Assembly: GCA_021399435.1 (NCBI GenBank)
Contig: JAJTUP010000024.1
Coordinates: 434,001-498,000 of the forward strand
DNA length: 64,000 nucleotides
Direction: 5' to 3'
Source: Diaporthe sp. PMI_573
Lineage: Eukaryota; Ascomycota; Sordariomycetes; Diaporthales; Diaporthaceae
Positions within the stretch are counted from its first letter, which is position 1; each line of letters starts with the position of its first letter. This document shows, piece by piece, positions 1-11,636 of the stretch. A program made the translations under genes and the position numbers. Below the pieces are notes generated by a model that was not told where the DNA came from, ran no database searches, and saw only the letters and a list, made by a program, of their open reading frames with translations.

Positions 1-1038
1 GTGCTGTCCGAGCTGGGCGGGTCCAAGGCCGCGAGGATGGCCATGAACCACGTGGGATACCCGTCAACGACGTCGCTGTACACCGTCAACCGGGCCTGCA
101 GCTCCAGCCTGCAGAGCATAGCCGCCGTGGCGGGCCAGATCCGCACGGGCGCCATCGACGTGGGCATCGGCGCGGGCATGGAGAGCATGACGCGCAACTA
201 CGGCAGCCGCGCTATCCCCGTCGACGCCTGGCCCGCCCTCAAGGACTCGCCCGTCAAGGACGCCCGCGACTGCGTCATGCCCATGGGCCTGACCTCCGAG
301 AACGTCGCCGAGCGCTACGGTGTCGCCCGCGCCGACCAGGACGCCTTCGCCGCCGAGAGCCACGTGCGTGCCGCGCGGGCGCGGAGCGAGGGGTACTTCG
401 CGGACGAGATCGCGCCCGTCACCACGCGGTTCCAGGAGGTCGACAAGCAGGGCAACAAGGTGGGCGAGGAGAAGACCATCACCGTCACGGAGGACGACGG
501 CATCCGCGCCAACATCTCGGCCGACGCCCTGGCCAAGCTCAAGCCCGCGTTCAAGGCCGACGGCGCCAGCACGGCGGGGAACTCGAGCCAGGTCAGCGAC
601 GGCGCGGCCGCGACGCTGCTGATGCGCCGCAGCACGGCGACGGAGCTCGGGCTGAGCGGCCAGATCATCGGCAAGTTCGTCTCCACCGTCTCGGTGGGCT
701 GCGCCCCCGACGAGATGGGCATCGGCCCCGCGCTGGCCATCCCGAAGCTGCTGGGCCAGGTCGGCCTTGAGAATAAGGATGTGGATCGCTGGGAGATCAA
801 CGAGGCCTTCGCGAGCCAGTCGCTCTACTGCATCCGGAAGCTGGGCCTCGAGGGCGACATGGCCAAGATCAACCCCGACGGTGGTGCCATTGCGCTAGGC
901 CACCCTCTTGGTGCCACCGGTGCCAGGATGACGAGTACCCTGATGCACGGTCTGAAGAGGAGCGACGGTGAGGTTGGTGTGGTCAGCATGTGTGTGGGCA
1001 CGGGCATGGGCATGGCTGGGCTGTTTGTGAGGGAGTAA
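1..1038 (+). CDS. 3-ketoacyl-CoA thiolase, peroxisomal type (5' end outside window)
   Basis: This is the C-terminal 345 residues of a thiolase, the enzyme that cleaves 3-ketoacyl-CoA with CoA in the last step of beta-oxidation. Directly visible are the nucleophilic cysteine in NRACSSS (C33 of the visible part), the GHPLG histidine (H301), and the second catalytic cysteine in CVGTGMGMAG (C331). NEAFA and the GGAIALGHP block are also family hallmarks. The first codon in the window is GTG inside the coding sequence. About 70-80 N-terminal residues, including any PTS2 peroxisomal signal, lie upstream. The C-terminus is not a PTS1 tripeptide, which fits the PTS2-imported fungal enzyme (POT1/FOX3 type). 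No intron is present in the visible part. Family assignment is secure; peroxisomal location is inferred. Confidence 0.95.
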   Translation: MLSELGGSKAARMAMNHVGYPSTTSLYTVNRACSSSLQSIAAVAGQIRTGAIDVGIGAGMESMTRNYGSRAIPVDAWPALKDSPVKDARDCVMPMGLTSENVAERYGVARADQDAFAAESHVRAARARSEGYFADEIAPVTTRFQEVDKQGNKVGEEKTITVTEDDGIRANISADALAKLKPAFKADGASTAGNSSQVSDGAAATLLMRRSTATELGLSGQIIGKFVSTVSVGCAPDEMGIGPALAIPKLLGQVGLENKDVDRWEINEAFASQSLYCIRKLGLEGDMAKINPDGGAIALGHPLGATGARMTSTLMHGLKRSDGEVGVVSMCVGTGMGMAGLFVRE

Positions 1039-1619
1039 GGGATATAGCGCAGGCTGATTTACAGAACAAAATTCAAAAGTTTTCAAGTGTATATTGTAGG
1101 TGATCAGTCCAGGGCCTCGATTGACCCATCATTTGTGCCAGTATTTCGAGGACCGCTGAACTTCGCGGCTGACATGCCAATTACGTCTTCCAATCACCAG
1201 AGACGCCTCTCTCAACGAAACCTTCAACATGAAATTGAAGTTTAAGCAGCCCTGCACCAAACTCTACCATCAGCCCACGGCCGTCACGCCACACCCGAGC
1301 AAGCCGTCTCACCTCCGACTCGGGGCCAGAAGTTGGATACGAAAGGGCGCTTTGCTTGTGGGGTGCTAGCAGCTAGTCATGCTGAAGGGGCGACATGGTG
1401 GTTGGCGGGAGATCTCCAATTGCTGGACGGGATGCGTGGTGACGTCAAATGAGAACCACAGTCTTACTACTGCAGACCATCGCAGGGACTCATTGTCACA
1501 CTCTTCTGATATGGGGTGTGTGTGTCTGTGTGCTTTCACCGCCCCGGATGTTTTGGGTCATGTCAGACTCAATTGAGGAGGCTCACGATGTCCCTGGCAG
1601 CTCCAATTGAAACCACATC
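1039..1619. other. intergenic, no gene seen
   Basis: This 581-nt stretch lies between the thiolase stop and the hydrolase start. It contains only short unconvincing ORFs and presumably holds the thiolase 3' UTR and the hydrolase promoter. Confidence 0.6.
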
Positions 1620-2684
1620 ATGACGCGGAAACCCAGCACCAGCTGGCGTAGATCGTCCGCCGATCAATTGCAAAACCCCTGGGAGACAACAGACATCGAC
1701 GCCCTCGTCTCCGTGTCCCACCACAAGAAGCTCTACGTGTCGACGTCCGGGCCCGAACGCACTCCGGGCTCGCCGGTGGTCCTCTTCTTCTCCGGTGGAG
1801 GCACCCCCAGCGCAGCATACATCCGCTTCCGCCGGCTGCTATCCTCCCACGTCCGCGTCTTATTCCACGACCGCGCCGGGTATGGCTACTCGGAACTAGG
1901 CCGCGGGGACATCAGCTGCAGCAAGGGCAACGAGGTGGTCCTGACGGCCCAGCACGCCGCGAGGGAGCTGCACCACCTCCTCCAGGTCCTCCGTGTCGGG
2001 CCCCCCTACGTGCTGGTGGGCCACTCGTACGGCTGCATCTGCGCGCGGGCGTTCCTGGCCCTCCTGAGCAGGGAGCAGCAGCGGGCCGGCGGAGGGGTGG
2101 AGCCGCTGGCGTCGGCGGTCGCGGGCATGGTGCTGGTCGAGGCGGCGACGGAGCTCATGTACGACCTGTTCGAGCCGTCCATCCCGCCGCCGGTATTCTT
2201 CGACGTCACGAGGGGCGTCGACTACGGCGCCGTCACGCGCACGCGCGAGCGCTCCGGCCTGACGGAGCACGAGTGGGAGCACGTCGCCGCCATGATCCGG
2301 CGGACGGCGCCCGCGACGGACTACGAGGACTGCAGGGTCTCGGCGCGCAGGCTGCTCCGGGAGCAGCAGTTTGCCAACCAGGCGCTGGGGGATATCCCGC
2401 TTGCTGTCGTGCGTGCCGACTTCTCGCAGGAGTTTAGGTCGATGTTTGAGGCTGGGGAGGAGATGGGGAACGGCACGGAGGAGGACAGCCTGGAGTGTAG
2501 GGCGTTCCTGGGGAAGCTTAGGCTGCATGACGACGAGCTGAGGGCGAGCCAGCTCCGTCTTTCAAGTGTGAATAGGTACATCACGGCGTTGGATCACGGG
2601 CATAACATTCTCATTACGGGGCCCGAGGTGGGCCTGGATGCGGTGCTCTGGGTTCTGGAGCGGTGGTCCGACATGCAACCTTAA
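1620..2684 (+). CDS. alpha/beta-hydrolase fold protein
   Basis: This intronless ORF encodes 354 aa with an alpha/beta-hydrolase layout. A strand ending in LFFSGGG (about residues 55-61, oxyanion-hole region) is followed by DRAGYGYS (84-91). The nucleophile elbow is GHSYG (134-138, S136). A late DHGHN motif (325-329) supplies the likely catalytic histidine. No signal peptide or membrane segment is seen, so a cytosolic protein is likely. The substrate cannot be told from sequence. The ATG at 1620 is the first in frame and leaves a typical N-terminal lead before the fold. The gene converges on an MFS transporter, with only 31 nt between the two stop codons. Co-function in handling a small molecule is possible but unproven. 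Confidence 0.85.
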   Translation: MTRKPSTSWRRSSADQLQNPWETTDIDALVSVSHHKKLYVSTSGPERTPGSPVVLFFSGGGTPSAAYIRFRRLLSSHVRVLFHDRAGYGYSELGRGDISCSKGNEVVLTAQHAARELHHLLQVLRVGPPYVLVGHSYGCICARAFLALLSREQQRAGGGVEPLASAVAGMVLVEAATELMYDLFEPSIPPPVFFDVTRGVDYGAVTRTRERSGLTEHEWEHVAAMIRRTAPATDYEDCRVSARRLLREQQFANQALGDIPLAVVRADFSQEFRSMFEAGEEMGNGTEEDSLECRAFLGKLRLHDDELRASQLRLSSVNRYITALDHGHNILITGPEVGLDAVLWVLERWSDMQP

Positions 2685-2715
2685 CCTAATAGATAATGTC
2701 GACACGAGTTTGTAT

Positions 2716-4414
2716 CTATAAGCCGTGCTCCTCTAACCCCTTCTCGTAGATGTGCTGGCCCTCCTCAGACTTTGAAGTGCTAAAGGGAGACAATTGACGG
2801 ATTTGGCGTCCCCAGACCATCAAAACAATCAGGAAACAAAAAGCGAATATGGTGAAGAACGCTTGTTGACCATATACCCAGCCAATTCCCACTGCCTTAA
2901 TCCAAGGCTGGATGTAAAAGTTGATAGACAAGCCCATGAACAAGCGCATCGAATTGAGCAGTAAAGTTGCCTCAACCGTGTTCGTACGGAAACACTCGCA
3001 GATGTAGTTGACAGTGGTGGGTATACTAACAAGCGAACCGATCGTCACGAAAAGCTGAGCAACAGCCATCACGACCCAGTGAAGTCGGTACTGCATCGCC
3101 GCGCCAACCAGGCCCAAGCCTAGGGGCATCAGTATGAAGTTTGTGGGCCACAGGGCGTGGAGTCGATACTCGGGCTTCCAGACTCCGTTGTTGCGAGCTG
3201 CAAGCCACAGAGGGATGCGGTCGCTGAAGAAATGGCCATAGACGAGGCCTATCGTGAAGCCGGCCCAATGGACAAACGTGAAGGCAGCATTCTCTGTGAC
3301 AGTGAAGCCGTAGATGCCGCCGGCTTTGAGAGGCATCTGAAGCCAGACTGGCGTGAGGGCGTTGAGGGCAACGTAGAAGCCGAAGGCTATGGTATCGAAG
3401 CCAGCGATGATGAGAATGACTGGGGCGAACATGATTTTGAATGGCTGGATGAATACTCTGCCCTGCAAATAAGGTCAGCCAAAGCTTACCAATCTTAATG
3501 CTGATGACGATGCAGAACAACTTACCATGTCGCCCCAAGACACACCTGCCCCGACCTTCGACCCGAGGAAGAACGTCTCGTAGCGATCCTTCAACCAGGA
3601 GGCAGGCTTGACACGGTTGACAGCGCCGGGCGTGCGATCATAAGACGTCTCCTCGAGGAACAGGAACACAGCAATGATGGTGAAGCCGCACAGCGCCACG
3701 GACCACCAGTACTCAACAGGCCAGTAGCTCCGGCCAGCCACGAAGCCTGAGACTGTTGGGCCGAAGGAGGCACCAAAGTTCAACGCCAGGTGGAGGGACG
3801 TGAAGGCCCTGCCCCTCTGGTGGAGGAAGTACATGTCGACCAGATACCGCGGGCCAAGGACGCTGACAACGATGCCGAAGAAGCCGGAGAAGTAACGGGA
3901 AACCAGGTACGGCACATAGTCGTCCGGGCCCGTCATCAGCGGCGCCCAGATCTGGCAGCCCAGCTGCCCGAATAGGGACCAGAAGATGACCGAGGTGCGC
4001 CCGAACTTGTGGCTCAGAGGCCACCAGATGAACCCGCCGGTCGCCAGACCTGCTGAAGCGGCGGAGTTGAAGTATGTGATTTGGACGGTGGTCTTGTGGT
4101 AGAGGGCCGCCTGCTGTAGGAGGTTGAGCTGGCCACAGAATGGCGCGGCGAAGCCGACGAAGAGGCTCAGGAAGAGAATTGCCAGATTCACTGATTTCCT
4201 GGAGAAGGACCAGTTCTGTCGTTGTCTAATTAGCCTCCTGACATGGGACGGTCTGAATTCTTCATGTCCTTCTTACCAACGGGTCTTCTGCGTCGTCACT
4301 TGGACGAGGGATTAGAACGACGCCACCATCAGCGACCTTGACAGCCTCCGCCTTGGTCAAGATCTCGAAGGATTTGCTCGGCCCCGATATGTGGCCATCC
4401 TGATGAAAGGCCAT
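2716..4414 (-). CDS. MFS transporter, DHA1-like
   Basis: Three exons are read on the minus strand: 4414-4277, 4215-3526 and 3462-2716. Donors are GTAAGA and GTAAGT, and phases agree, giving 524 aa. Exon 1 is a hydrophilic cytosolic N-terminus ending in DPL. Exon 2 opens with NWSFSRK, so the junction restores the DPLNWS motif that precedes TM1 in many fungal drug:H+ antiporters. About 12 hydrophobic segments follow, with an MFS-like HKFGRTS loop between TM2 and TM3. The start at MAFHQDG was chosen because it gives a usual-length N-terminus; an ATG 36 codons upstream is open but looks less natural. Substrate is unknown. The gene is tail to tail with the hydrolase at 1620-2684. Confidence 0.88.
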
Positions 4415-6659
4415 TTTGTGTGCAAAGTATTGAATTAGAGTGCGTTTACGCTGAGTTGCAACCTGCAGGACTGAACACTGGGGGGAAAAACGAGAGTATG
4501 GGAAGAAAAGCAGGTGAACCAAGTTGCATCAGCACAGTGTCACATCGGGGATGCCGTAAGATCTATGTCCACCCCGCAGACGTCAATCAAGATGGAGCGA
4601 AAGACTAGTCGGCACTTCAGATCTATAATATACAGAATAAGCCGAGCTTGTAACCGGTCGAAGGAGCACTTGAGGTATCAGAATTCACCCGGAGGGCTAG
4701 AATGCTTCATCGCGGTGAGACAAGGCTGAGTTTGACGGACAGCACTGCAGTAGTCGCGAGGGCAGTACCGTGGACGACATTCGACATTGCAGGATGATGA
4801 TTCATGTCGATCTTTTCGATCCTGTGAAGCAGTTGCAACACCAACATCAACTAGAGCTGTCTGGAGGAGTCGATTTCGGGCACATGGAATCGCGACTATC
4901 TTACTAGTAGCCAATGCTAGTCGTTTGTCAAGGCAACCCTGTGAGAAAGCAGACCTCTCAGAGGTCCCAGCCCTATCATAGAAAAGTGATTGGCCTTACG
5001 GACCTATTACCAAGCGGATGAAGGTTTAACGAAACCGAGAGGTCGGGTTGCAAACCTTGTTGAGCTGGAGCTAACACTCTAGCCCTTCCGGGCTTAAACT
5101 CGCCCATCGATGCCAATTCTCTGGTGCGGGATTCGGCACCAGGAACAGGGCCTGGCCATCCCGGACGGCTTCCCGCCTTATGGGCGATTATAAGTTACAG
5201 AAACCCTGATAAATCAATGGAACCAGATCTCCTGGAACCGCACTCGTTGATGGGCTTTATATCCACCAATCGCATCTGATGCAGTGCGTATAACTCGGTG
5301 AAGGAATTGCGTTCCATCTGCAGACGCGCTTAAGAACGACCCTTTTAAAGTTCTTACAGAATGCTTGAGAATGCCGTTCGTCCGAAGGACGGGGAAGCGA
5401 CCCAAACTTACCAATCATACAGAGCGCCTTCGAAGCGCGAACAGAGTTTATGCGCTCCCGAGACTGTGAGAGGCCAGTTTCTATCTGTGTTTGTAGATGA
5501 CATTCCCACACACAAGTTCAATATGCCGATGAGGTTGGATTCACGGTTGATGAACTTGATGTATTGGTTGAATAAGTCTTTGGTTCCATCCATACCCAAC
5601 ATAGTATAATGCTAAGCTACTTCTCGGCAGAGCTTAAATCTTCAATGCCGATGCTTAACTAGCTTGACATCGGGAGACGGTTAGCAACGCGGCACGCCCA
5701 AACCTGAGCCATTGGACGGGAAAATAAACCTCCTAATACCTGGATTATGGAAGCTAGCAGCTGCCGTGCCCAGGTCTAGAAACCCTTGGTTCGCAGGACA
5801 GCCCCAGCCTTAAACCTAATGCAGAGTTGAAACCACCTGCCCTGTGATTTACCAAAATTGCTCAAATGGCCCTCGAGTGAGTCTCGGCTCTAGCTTGGTT
5901 TTGTTCTACTCAAAATGGGGAAACCAAGATGCCATGCCAAGCTCGAGTCTAGCCTTGTGGGCTGTTTCGACCATCCGATGATTCGGCTGACTTCGCAGCC
6001 TTGAGATGACCAGGGGCTTATGACGAGCATGCATAGATGCGGGTTCATGGATCATGCCGCCAGATCTGGGCTGACGCGGCGGGAAGCAAGGTGACATTTG
6101 AGAGAAAACAGTCAAGCTTCTGGAATATGTGTTGAATGGATGTGGATGCCAGCTATCTCGTGGTCATTGACATGCGAGCTTTGCAGGAATTCCTTCTTGA
6201 GCTCCCACATTCCGTCGAGGGGGCCAGGCTAAATGTTGATACAATTGATCGAGATGAGACTTGTGCACTTTACTTACCAAATGCGGAAAACTATTCGAAC
6301 TGGTTCACTGGGTTCAGCAGAACCCGTCCCCCTGGGCTCATCATTTGCATGGCGAGGTAAAACTGCCGCAACAAGGGAACGTATCAATCCGGTCCCTTGA
6401 ACGCAAACTATCGCCAGGACCAACAGTTGGTTAAACTTTGCCTCATGATCCTGGGTCGACAAATGGATGTTCAACTACTGTGAACACGGAGCATACATGT
6501 GAAGGTTTATTGGTATATACTCCGCCCCACCTCGACCACATAATTGCAGTCGGCCTTGTGCCACGCTTTCGCCGCTTTCTCCGTCCATGTCCCTGACGCT
6601 CGGTCGTTAGATATCCTCCGTGCCTTTGATATCAGCTGGGCTGATCACTGCACATCAAG
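4415..6659. other. 2.2-kb intergenic region, no gene seen
   Basis: Only short, unrelated ORFs are found on both strands and none shows a recognisable domain or splice-consistent extension. It separates the MFS gene (minus) from the rhodopsin-domain gene (plus), so it is a divergent promoter region. A TATATA-like site sits near 6524. Confidence 0.5.
6524..6529 (+). promoter_or_regulatory. possible TATA box of the rhodopsin-domain gene
   Basis: A TATATA run lies about 130 nt upstream of the ATG at 6660, a plausible distance for a fungal 5' UTR of about 100 nt. This is a sequence match only. Confidence 0.3.
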
Positions 6660-8051
6660 ATGTCTTCAGCCGCGGGAAGATCTTGTCCCCCGGACATCCC
6701 GGAAGATGTCTACAACAGACAACTTTTCGGCGTGATTCCAACGACAGTCATTCTCATTCTCTCTCTGTTGACGTACGGCCTCCGTATTGTTGCCCGGGTT
6801 AAGACAAGCCAGAGGGTCGGGTGGGATGACTACTTGATGGGCATTGGGTTGCTTTTGTCACTAGAACCAGCGATCTGCCAGTATCTACGTGAGTATTCGG
6901 TCTGTCCTATATTGCAAGAAGCCATACTCAAGCTAACACTCAACTACTGCAGTTGTTGCCAATGGCCTCGGACATCATCTTTGCAACCTTCCGAAAGCCC
7001 AGGCGGCGCGCTTTGCCAGAGTATGTCTCCAGCTTGCAGTGACTAGAATCATGGTTACTGGCGTACAAACGATTTACCAGAACACTTCCGCTGACCCACG
7101 ACCAGATCAGCTTTGCCCTCCAGAGAGCTAATCAGCCTGTACTTTGCTGTGTCAAAATATCCATCCTGATGTTCTACTTAAGAGGTAACACGTCTCCGCT
7201 CAGCCCTTATTAGGTGTACCTGAGCCTTAACTGACTATGGTCATAATAGTATTTTCAACCAAAGCATACGGGCATTTCCGCATCTGGGTGTACGTGGGCA
7301 TAGCTTATACGCTGGTATGGGGAATCACAACCTGGGCCGTCAATCTCACAACTTGTGCACCCATCGCATTCTTCTACGACCGAACAATCAAAGGCGGCTC
7401 CTGTCGAAATCAAGTCGTCTCGGGCACGACAGCTGCTGCCCTGTCGCTGGTGGGCGACATCTACGTCCTGGTGTTGCCGCTTCCCGCACTGTGGCAACTG
7501 AAGATCAACATGCGGAAGAAGGTGGCCGTCGTCGGAATATTTCTTCTCGGGAGCTTGTTAGTAACCCCTAGCTTGTTTTGCCATCAGCCCTAGTACCGAA
7601 AAAGAAATAGTCCGCTAATATTGGCCCGCACTGCAGTGGTTGCGTCGCCTCCGTCATTCGCATAACAGAGATCCTCAAGTTCAGCCCCTTGGACGGGAGT
7701 TACACCCAAGTCTACGCGGCGACCTGGACCACCCTCGAGCAAGGCGTCGCCATCGTCAGCGGTAACCTACCTCTGCTTGGACCCCTCTTCCGCAGCTTCT
7801 TCGCCAGCAAGGGGAACACGACGGCCAACTCGTACGGGATGTCAAGAGGCATGACGTCTCGAATTGGTACTAGGGTCAGCCGCCTTGGTTTCCGGGATGA
7901 TGGCCCTATCAACATCACCAAGATCAGCGCTTCTTCACCTAGGCTTTTCACCTTTGAGAGGCTTGATGATGATGATGTCAGTGTCTATGGGGCCGGGGTG
8001 GATGACAAGTCAATTATTGTGAAGAAGCAGGTCGAAGTCAGCGTCTCGTGA
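6660..8051 (+). CDS. rhodopsin-domain integral membrane protein (SAT4/PTH11-related family)
   Basis: Five exons (6660-6888, 6953-7020, 7106-7184, 7250-7556, 7637-8051) join in phase to 365 aa. All introns are GT-AG. The protein has the family order: TM1, then the GWDDYLM motif after the first loop, an N-G-L-G-H-H segment, a K-x-S-I-L-x-F-Y-L-R segment, a long extracellular loop with cysteines (TTCAPIAFF, SCRNQ), DIYVLVLPLP in TM6, and a soluble tail after the last TM. These proteins are seven-TM and common in filamentous fungi. Some relatives (PTH11) are putative receptors, but no CFEM domain is present here. The choice of 7106 as the third acceptor rests on the FAR-ISFAL match to the family; upstream AGs break the frame. 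Confidence 0.85.
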
Positions 8052-9410
8052 AGACTTGTCTCGTCCCGTCTTCTGATGAGTGCTGAATTTACAGCAACCT
8101 TCATTCGTTCTAATTGCTCGCGTCCTAGGTAATTACCATCAACACGATTGGAAAAGAAAAGCCCTAAATGTCATACCCACTAGCCGCATCGTTTCATATG
8201 ATTGAATTGTCAAATGTGATAATCACTGCGTTCCATGGGACAAAACAATTACGGAGAGTTAAATCATTCGAAGTATTTCCACATCCCTCCTGCAGTCGTG
8301 AATTTTCGTCTAGCAATAGGTGTGCGGAGGACAAGGTGGCCGTAACGTTGGCTTGACTTGCCTTAACAACTCCGACCTCAGTAATGCATGGCGGACGATG
8401 AAACCTTTTGGAATTTAATTCATATGCCAATGGTCACGAACAATACGCGAAGCGTGAGTGTTCTTCCACATGTTGAAGGAGAAATTTGGATCGTGAGCCT
8501 AAGAACCGGATGACATCCTAATTCACCCTCAGCCTGAAGGGGCGTGAAACTCATGGTCGGAGCTCTCAGAAAAGTCGGCGCTAGCTCGTGTGGCGTTCAT
8601 GCAACGATTCCGCGACTGTGACCAGTTGTTCACCCCGGAACAGCGAGTACTGCGGAGACATTACCCAGGCTGCTGCTACTGGGATTTGGCTCCTTAGCGC
8701 AGATACTGCTGAACCGGACACTTGCAGGTCGTCACCTGGAATTGTGGTTGGCTCTAAAGCTGAAATACTACAAGATTTAGCCTAATGACACTGGGAATCG
8801 AATACATGTGCACGTAATTTCACGGCTCGTAGCGGACCTTCACAGATAAGACCAGCGACTTTTTCATCGTGTTGTGCGCCGGACGATATTGCAGCACAGC
8901 CTCGGCCCCGAAGCGTTGCAATCGGCTCCCTTCTCATCTCTACTTCAAAATACGACAAGCCTTTTGTCATGCTGTTATGCGGCACAGTCCAATACCGACT
9001 CTTCGCTGCCTATCACAAGATGTACATGGGTGGGTTTACGCCAGAGCCTTTCGAATACTTAAGGGAAAGTTCTAATGTCAATCGGGGAGGTGACGTAGCA
9101 CCTGATGTTTGCTGATAAGGACTGTCAATAGAAATTGCACAGGAATTCCTATGATGGCAGATAAAGAGCATTTTCCCCCACTGCCACCGCTTCCGAGGTA
9201 CAGATATTCTATAGAGAACTGGAAGCCACCTGGACACCGAAAACTACAAATAAGCTTAGGACACAGGCATCAACCGTGTTGGCTTCAGTGACACATCTCG
9301 CCAACATATTGGGACAGTTTCCATTATTCATTGTGCCAGTGTTTCGAAGTTCAAATAGTACCTCATAATTGCCCGCCAGGACTTCAGGAAGTGACGAAAC
9401 CTCGTTAAAA
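8052..9410. other. intergenic, no gene seen
   Basis: About 1.36 kb between two plus-strand genes. Only short ORFs without recognisable features are present. It should hold the promoter of the APH-family gene. Confidence 0.5.
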
Positions 9411-10856
9411 ATGGCTTCAAATGACAACGTCAACCAGGAAGGGTATGAACGCCGGATGGATGCCGTGTACCAAATCTTGCAGAATCGCGGCTTAACAGTA
9501 AGCCCCTCGAACCACGACTTGATTGCGAAAGTGTGGACAATTGTACTATAACCGACGACATGTAGCCTGCCTCGATAGAGACGCTTGCATATGATGTGCG
9601 CTGTCCGTTCCACTTCAACAACTTCATCTACAAGGCGATTTTCAGCATTCCAGCCACTCGAGAGTCTTCTAAGGCCTTGGGTGAGCAACTAGGCACATTT
9701 CCACTGCCGGAAGACGGAACTTCCGTGGTTGTCGTCCGTCTCAGCAACCCGCGTGCCGAGGGGCTCAACAACGCCAATCGAGTGGAGAATGAAGTTGCTT
9801 CCCAGTACTTGGTGCGCAAGTCACTTGAAAAGGATAATCGCCCACTCGTCGTGCCTGCTGTCTACGCATAGGGTCCTTGCCGCTTCGAGGAGCAGCCCGA
9901 CGAGACGGGATTTGGCTGGAGTATCCTCGAGTTCAAACAAGGCTCAGAATTGGACACTTTATTCCCAGCCTTGTCACTCGAGGAGAAAAGCTCGGTCATC
10001 GAGCAGATCGCGGATTCATTCTTATCAATCCAAAGAACACAACTCCCCGATTCCGTCACTCACTTCGGGGCCTTGACGTTTGATAGAAGCGGCCAGATTG
10101 TTATCGGCCAGATGCCACTCCTTTTCGGAGGCCCGTGGGATACATCCTCTAGTCTCTGGACCGCGAAGCTAAAGGCCCAGCTTAGTGACTCAGACAAGAA
10201 CCCACTACTTCGTGGTTGGAAAGATGATGGAATTAGGGAGCGACTAGAGTCTTTCTTAACGAATGGCGTCTCTCAGGTCCTGGGCAGTGAAGACATCATT
10301 GAGACGGTTCTTATACACGGCGACCTCAGTAAGTATGCCCTTACTGTCATCCGGCTTGTGCGCTGTGCTTGTTCACTGATCGGATCTTTCCATTACAGCA
10401 ATAAACAACATACTATACGACACTAAACAGAAGGAACTCACCGCCATCCTAGACTTTAACTGGGCGTCCGTCACGAATCCATGCGATAAATTCCTTAGCG
10501 GATTTTGGGACCTCGATGGTGGGATTCATGAGGAGAATGCAAGTTTCCAGACATGTATTATGACCGGCGACTTCTCCAGCACTGCCGGCCTCAATAGGAT
10601 GCCTGCTGAGGATTTTGAAAAATGGGAACTGGGTAAAATGTTGAACGCCGCTTTTGCTCAGAGGGGATTCATTCGTCCTTCCACCGTCAAGGCTGCAGGA
10701 GAGATTCGGAAGCTGAGGGAGCTCGAGAGCATGTTGTGTCCATTTGATCTAAGCAATGAAGTGATGTTGAGGCGGTTATCCGAGGACGCCAAGCTGGAGA
10801 GAAAGGCTCAGAGGGGACGATCAATTCTGAGTTGGCTGGCTGGTGCAGGATTCTGA
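9411..10856 (+). pseudogene. APH/choline-kinase-family protein with one in-frame amber codon
   Basis: Three exons (9411-9497, 9566-10328, 10399-10856) join in frame over 436 codons. The product resembles fungal aminoglycoside-phosphotransferase (APH, PF01636) domain proteins. A catalytic-loop motif H-G-D-L-x-x-x-N-x-x begins at codon 280 and spans the second intron. A DFNW tract follows, equivalent to the metal-binding Asp motif. The frame is broken once, by TAG at 9869-9871 (codon 131), inside a VYA-x-GP motif where relatives usually have Trp. Everything downstream remains open and well preserved, so the lesion is young, or it is read through or an assembly error. No splice pair can remove the codon. 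Substrate is unknown; many such fungal genes are uncharacterised. Confidence 0.75.
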
Positions 10857-11025
10857 GGATACCAGGAATTCATACAGAGAGATTTCACCAAGTGTTCTAT
10901 CTTTTAATGGGTCTTTGGAATTCCTAGTACAGCATGTATGTAGTGTAGGCAACTTTTCTTTTGAGGGCCTCTAGTGCAACCCGATCGGTGTTTGTCGTTG
11001 ACTCGGGATTTGAGATGCCTGCTAC

Positions 11026-11636
11026 TCAGGTCCGATCGGCCTGTCGCTTTTCGCTTCCACCCGAACTCGAGACCGAGGAGCGAACTCCCCATGTTTGCAA
11101 TCTGCCACTGAAGTCAAATTTTGTGGGCAGGATTATGTTCAAATCGCGATAACGCCGTTTGTTCTTGAAATGTGTCACAACATCGTGCAGGAATGGGTCG
11201 ACCCTAGCAGTACGTAGAGGCTCAATTGGGGTAGCACGTGACACTGGGGTGTCACGGAAACGTTGCTTATGGCAAGACAGAGTCTCTTGGAGCTCACACA
11301 GCTTCTGCTCCTCCTGCTCCAGCCATCCGCACTGAATACTGCTGCTGTCATCGAGTTCAGTGCTGTTGCCACGTGGACCGTTGCAGCTTCTTTTCATTTC
11401 CTCAAGCACCTTAGCTTCTCCTGGACCTCATCCACAATCCGGAAGATAGCCCTACTCTCTGGAGGCGAAAGTTTTGGGTCTAGCCGTTGAACATCCTCAA
11501 GAATGGTTGAGTAGACTTTGCAAATACGAGTAACGGCCACAAGTGTATGATGATCTTCGCAAACATCGTTGAGTTTTTTGGGGAGACCTGGTCTTTGGCC
11601 AAGGTCATTGACCTCAGGTGAGAAAGTAACAGGCAT
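11026..11636 (-). pseudogene. possible frameshifted coding fragment, unrecognised
   Basis: An 80-codon ORF (11636-11394) with a helical, charged composition stops just after a DEVQEKL stretch. The next frame continues with a similarly helical, Glu/Lys-rich stretch (LEEMKRS onward) down to 11026. The two frames overlap around 11394-11410, so a one-base indel would fuse them into a single reading frame of about 200 codons. No family is recognised and no splice pair was found that joins the frames cleanly. It could be a decayed gene or chance ORFs; coding status is uncertain. Confidence 0.3.
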
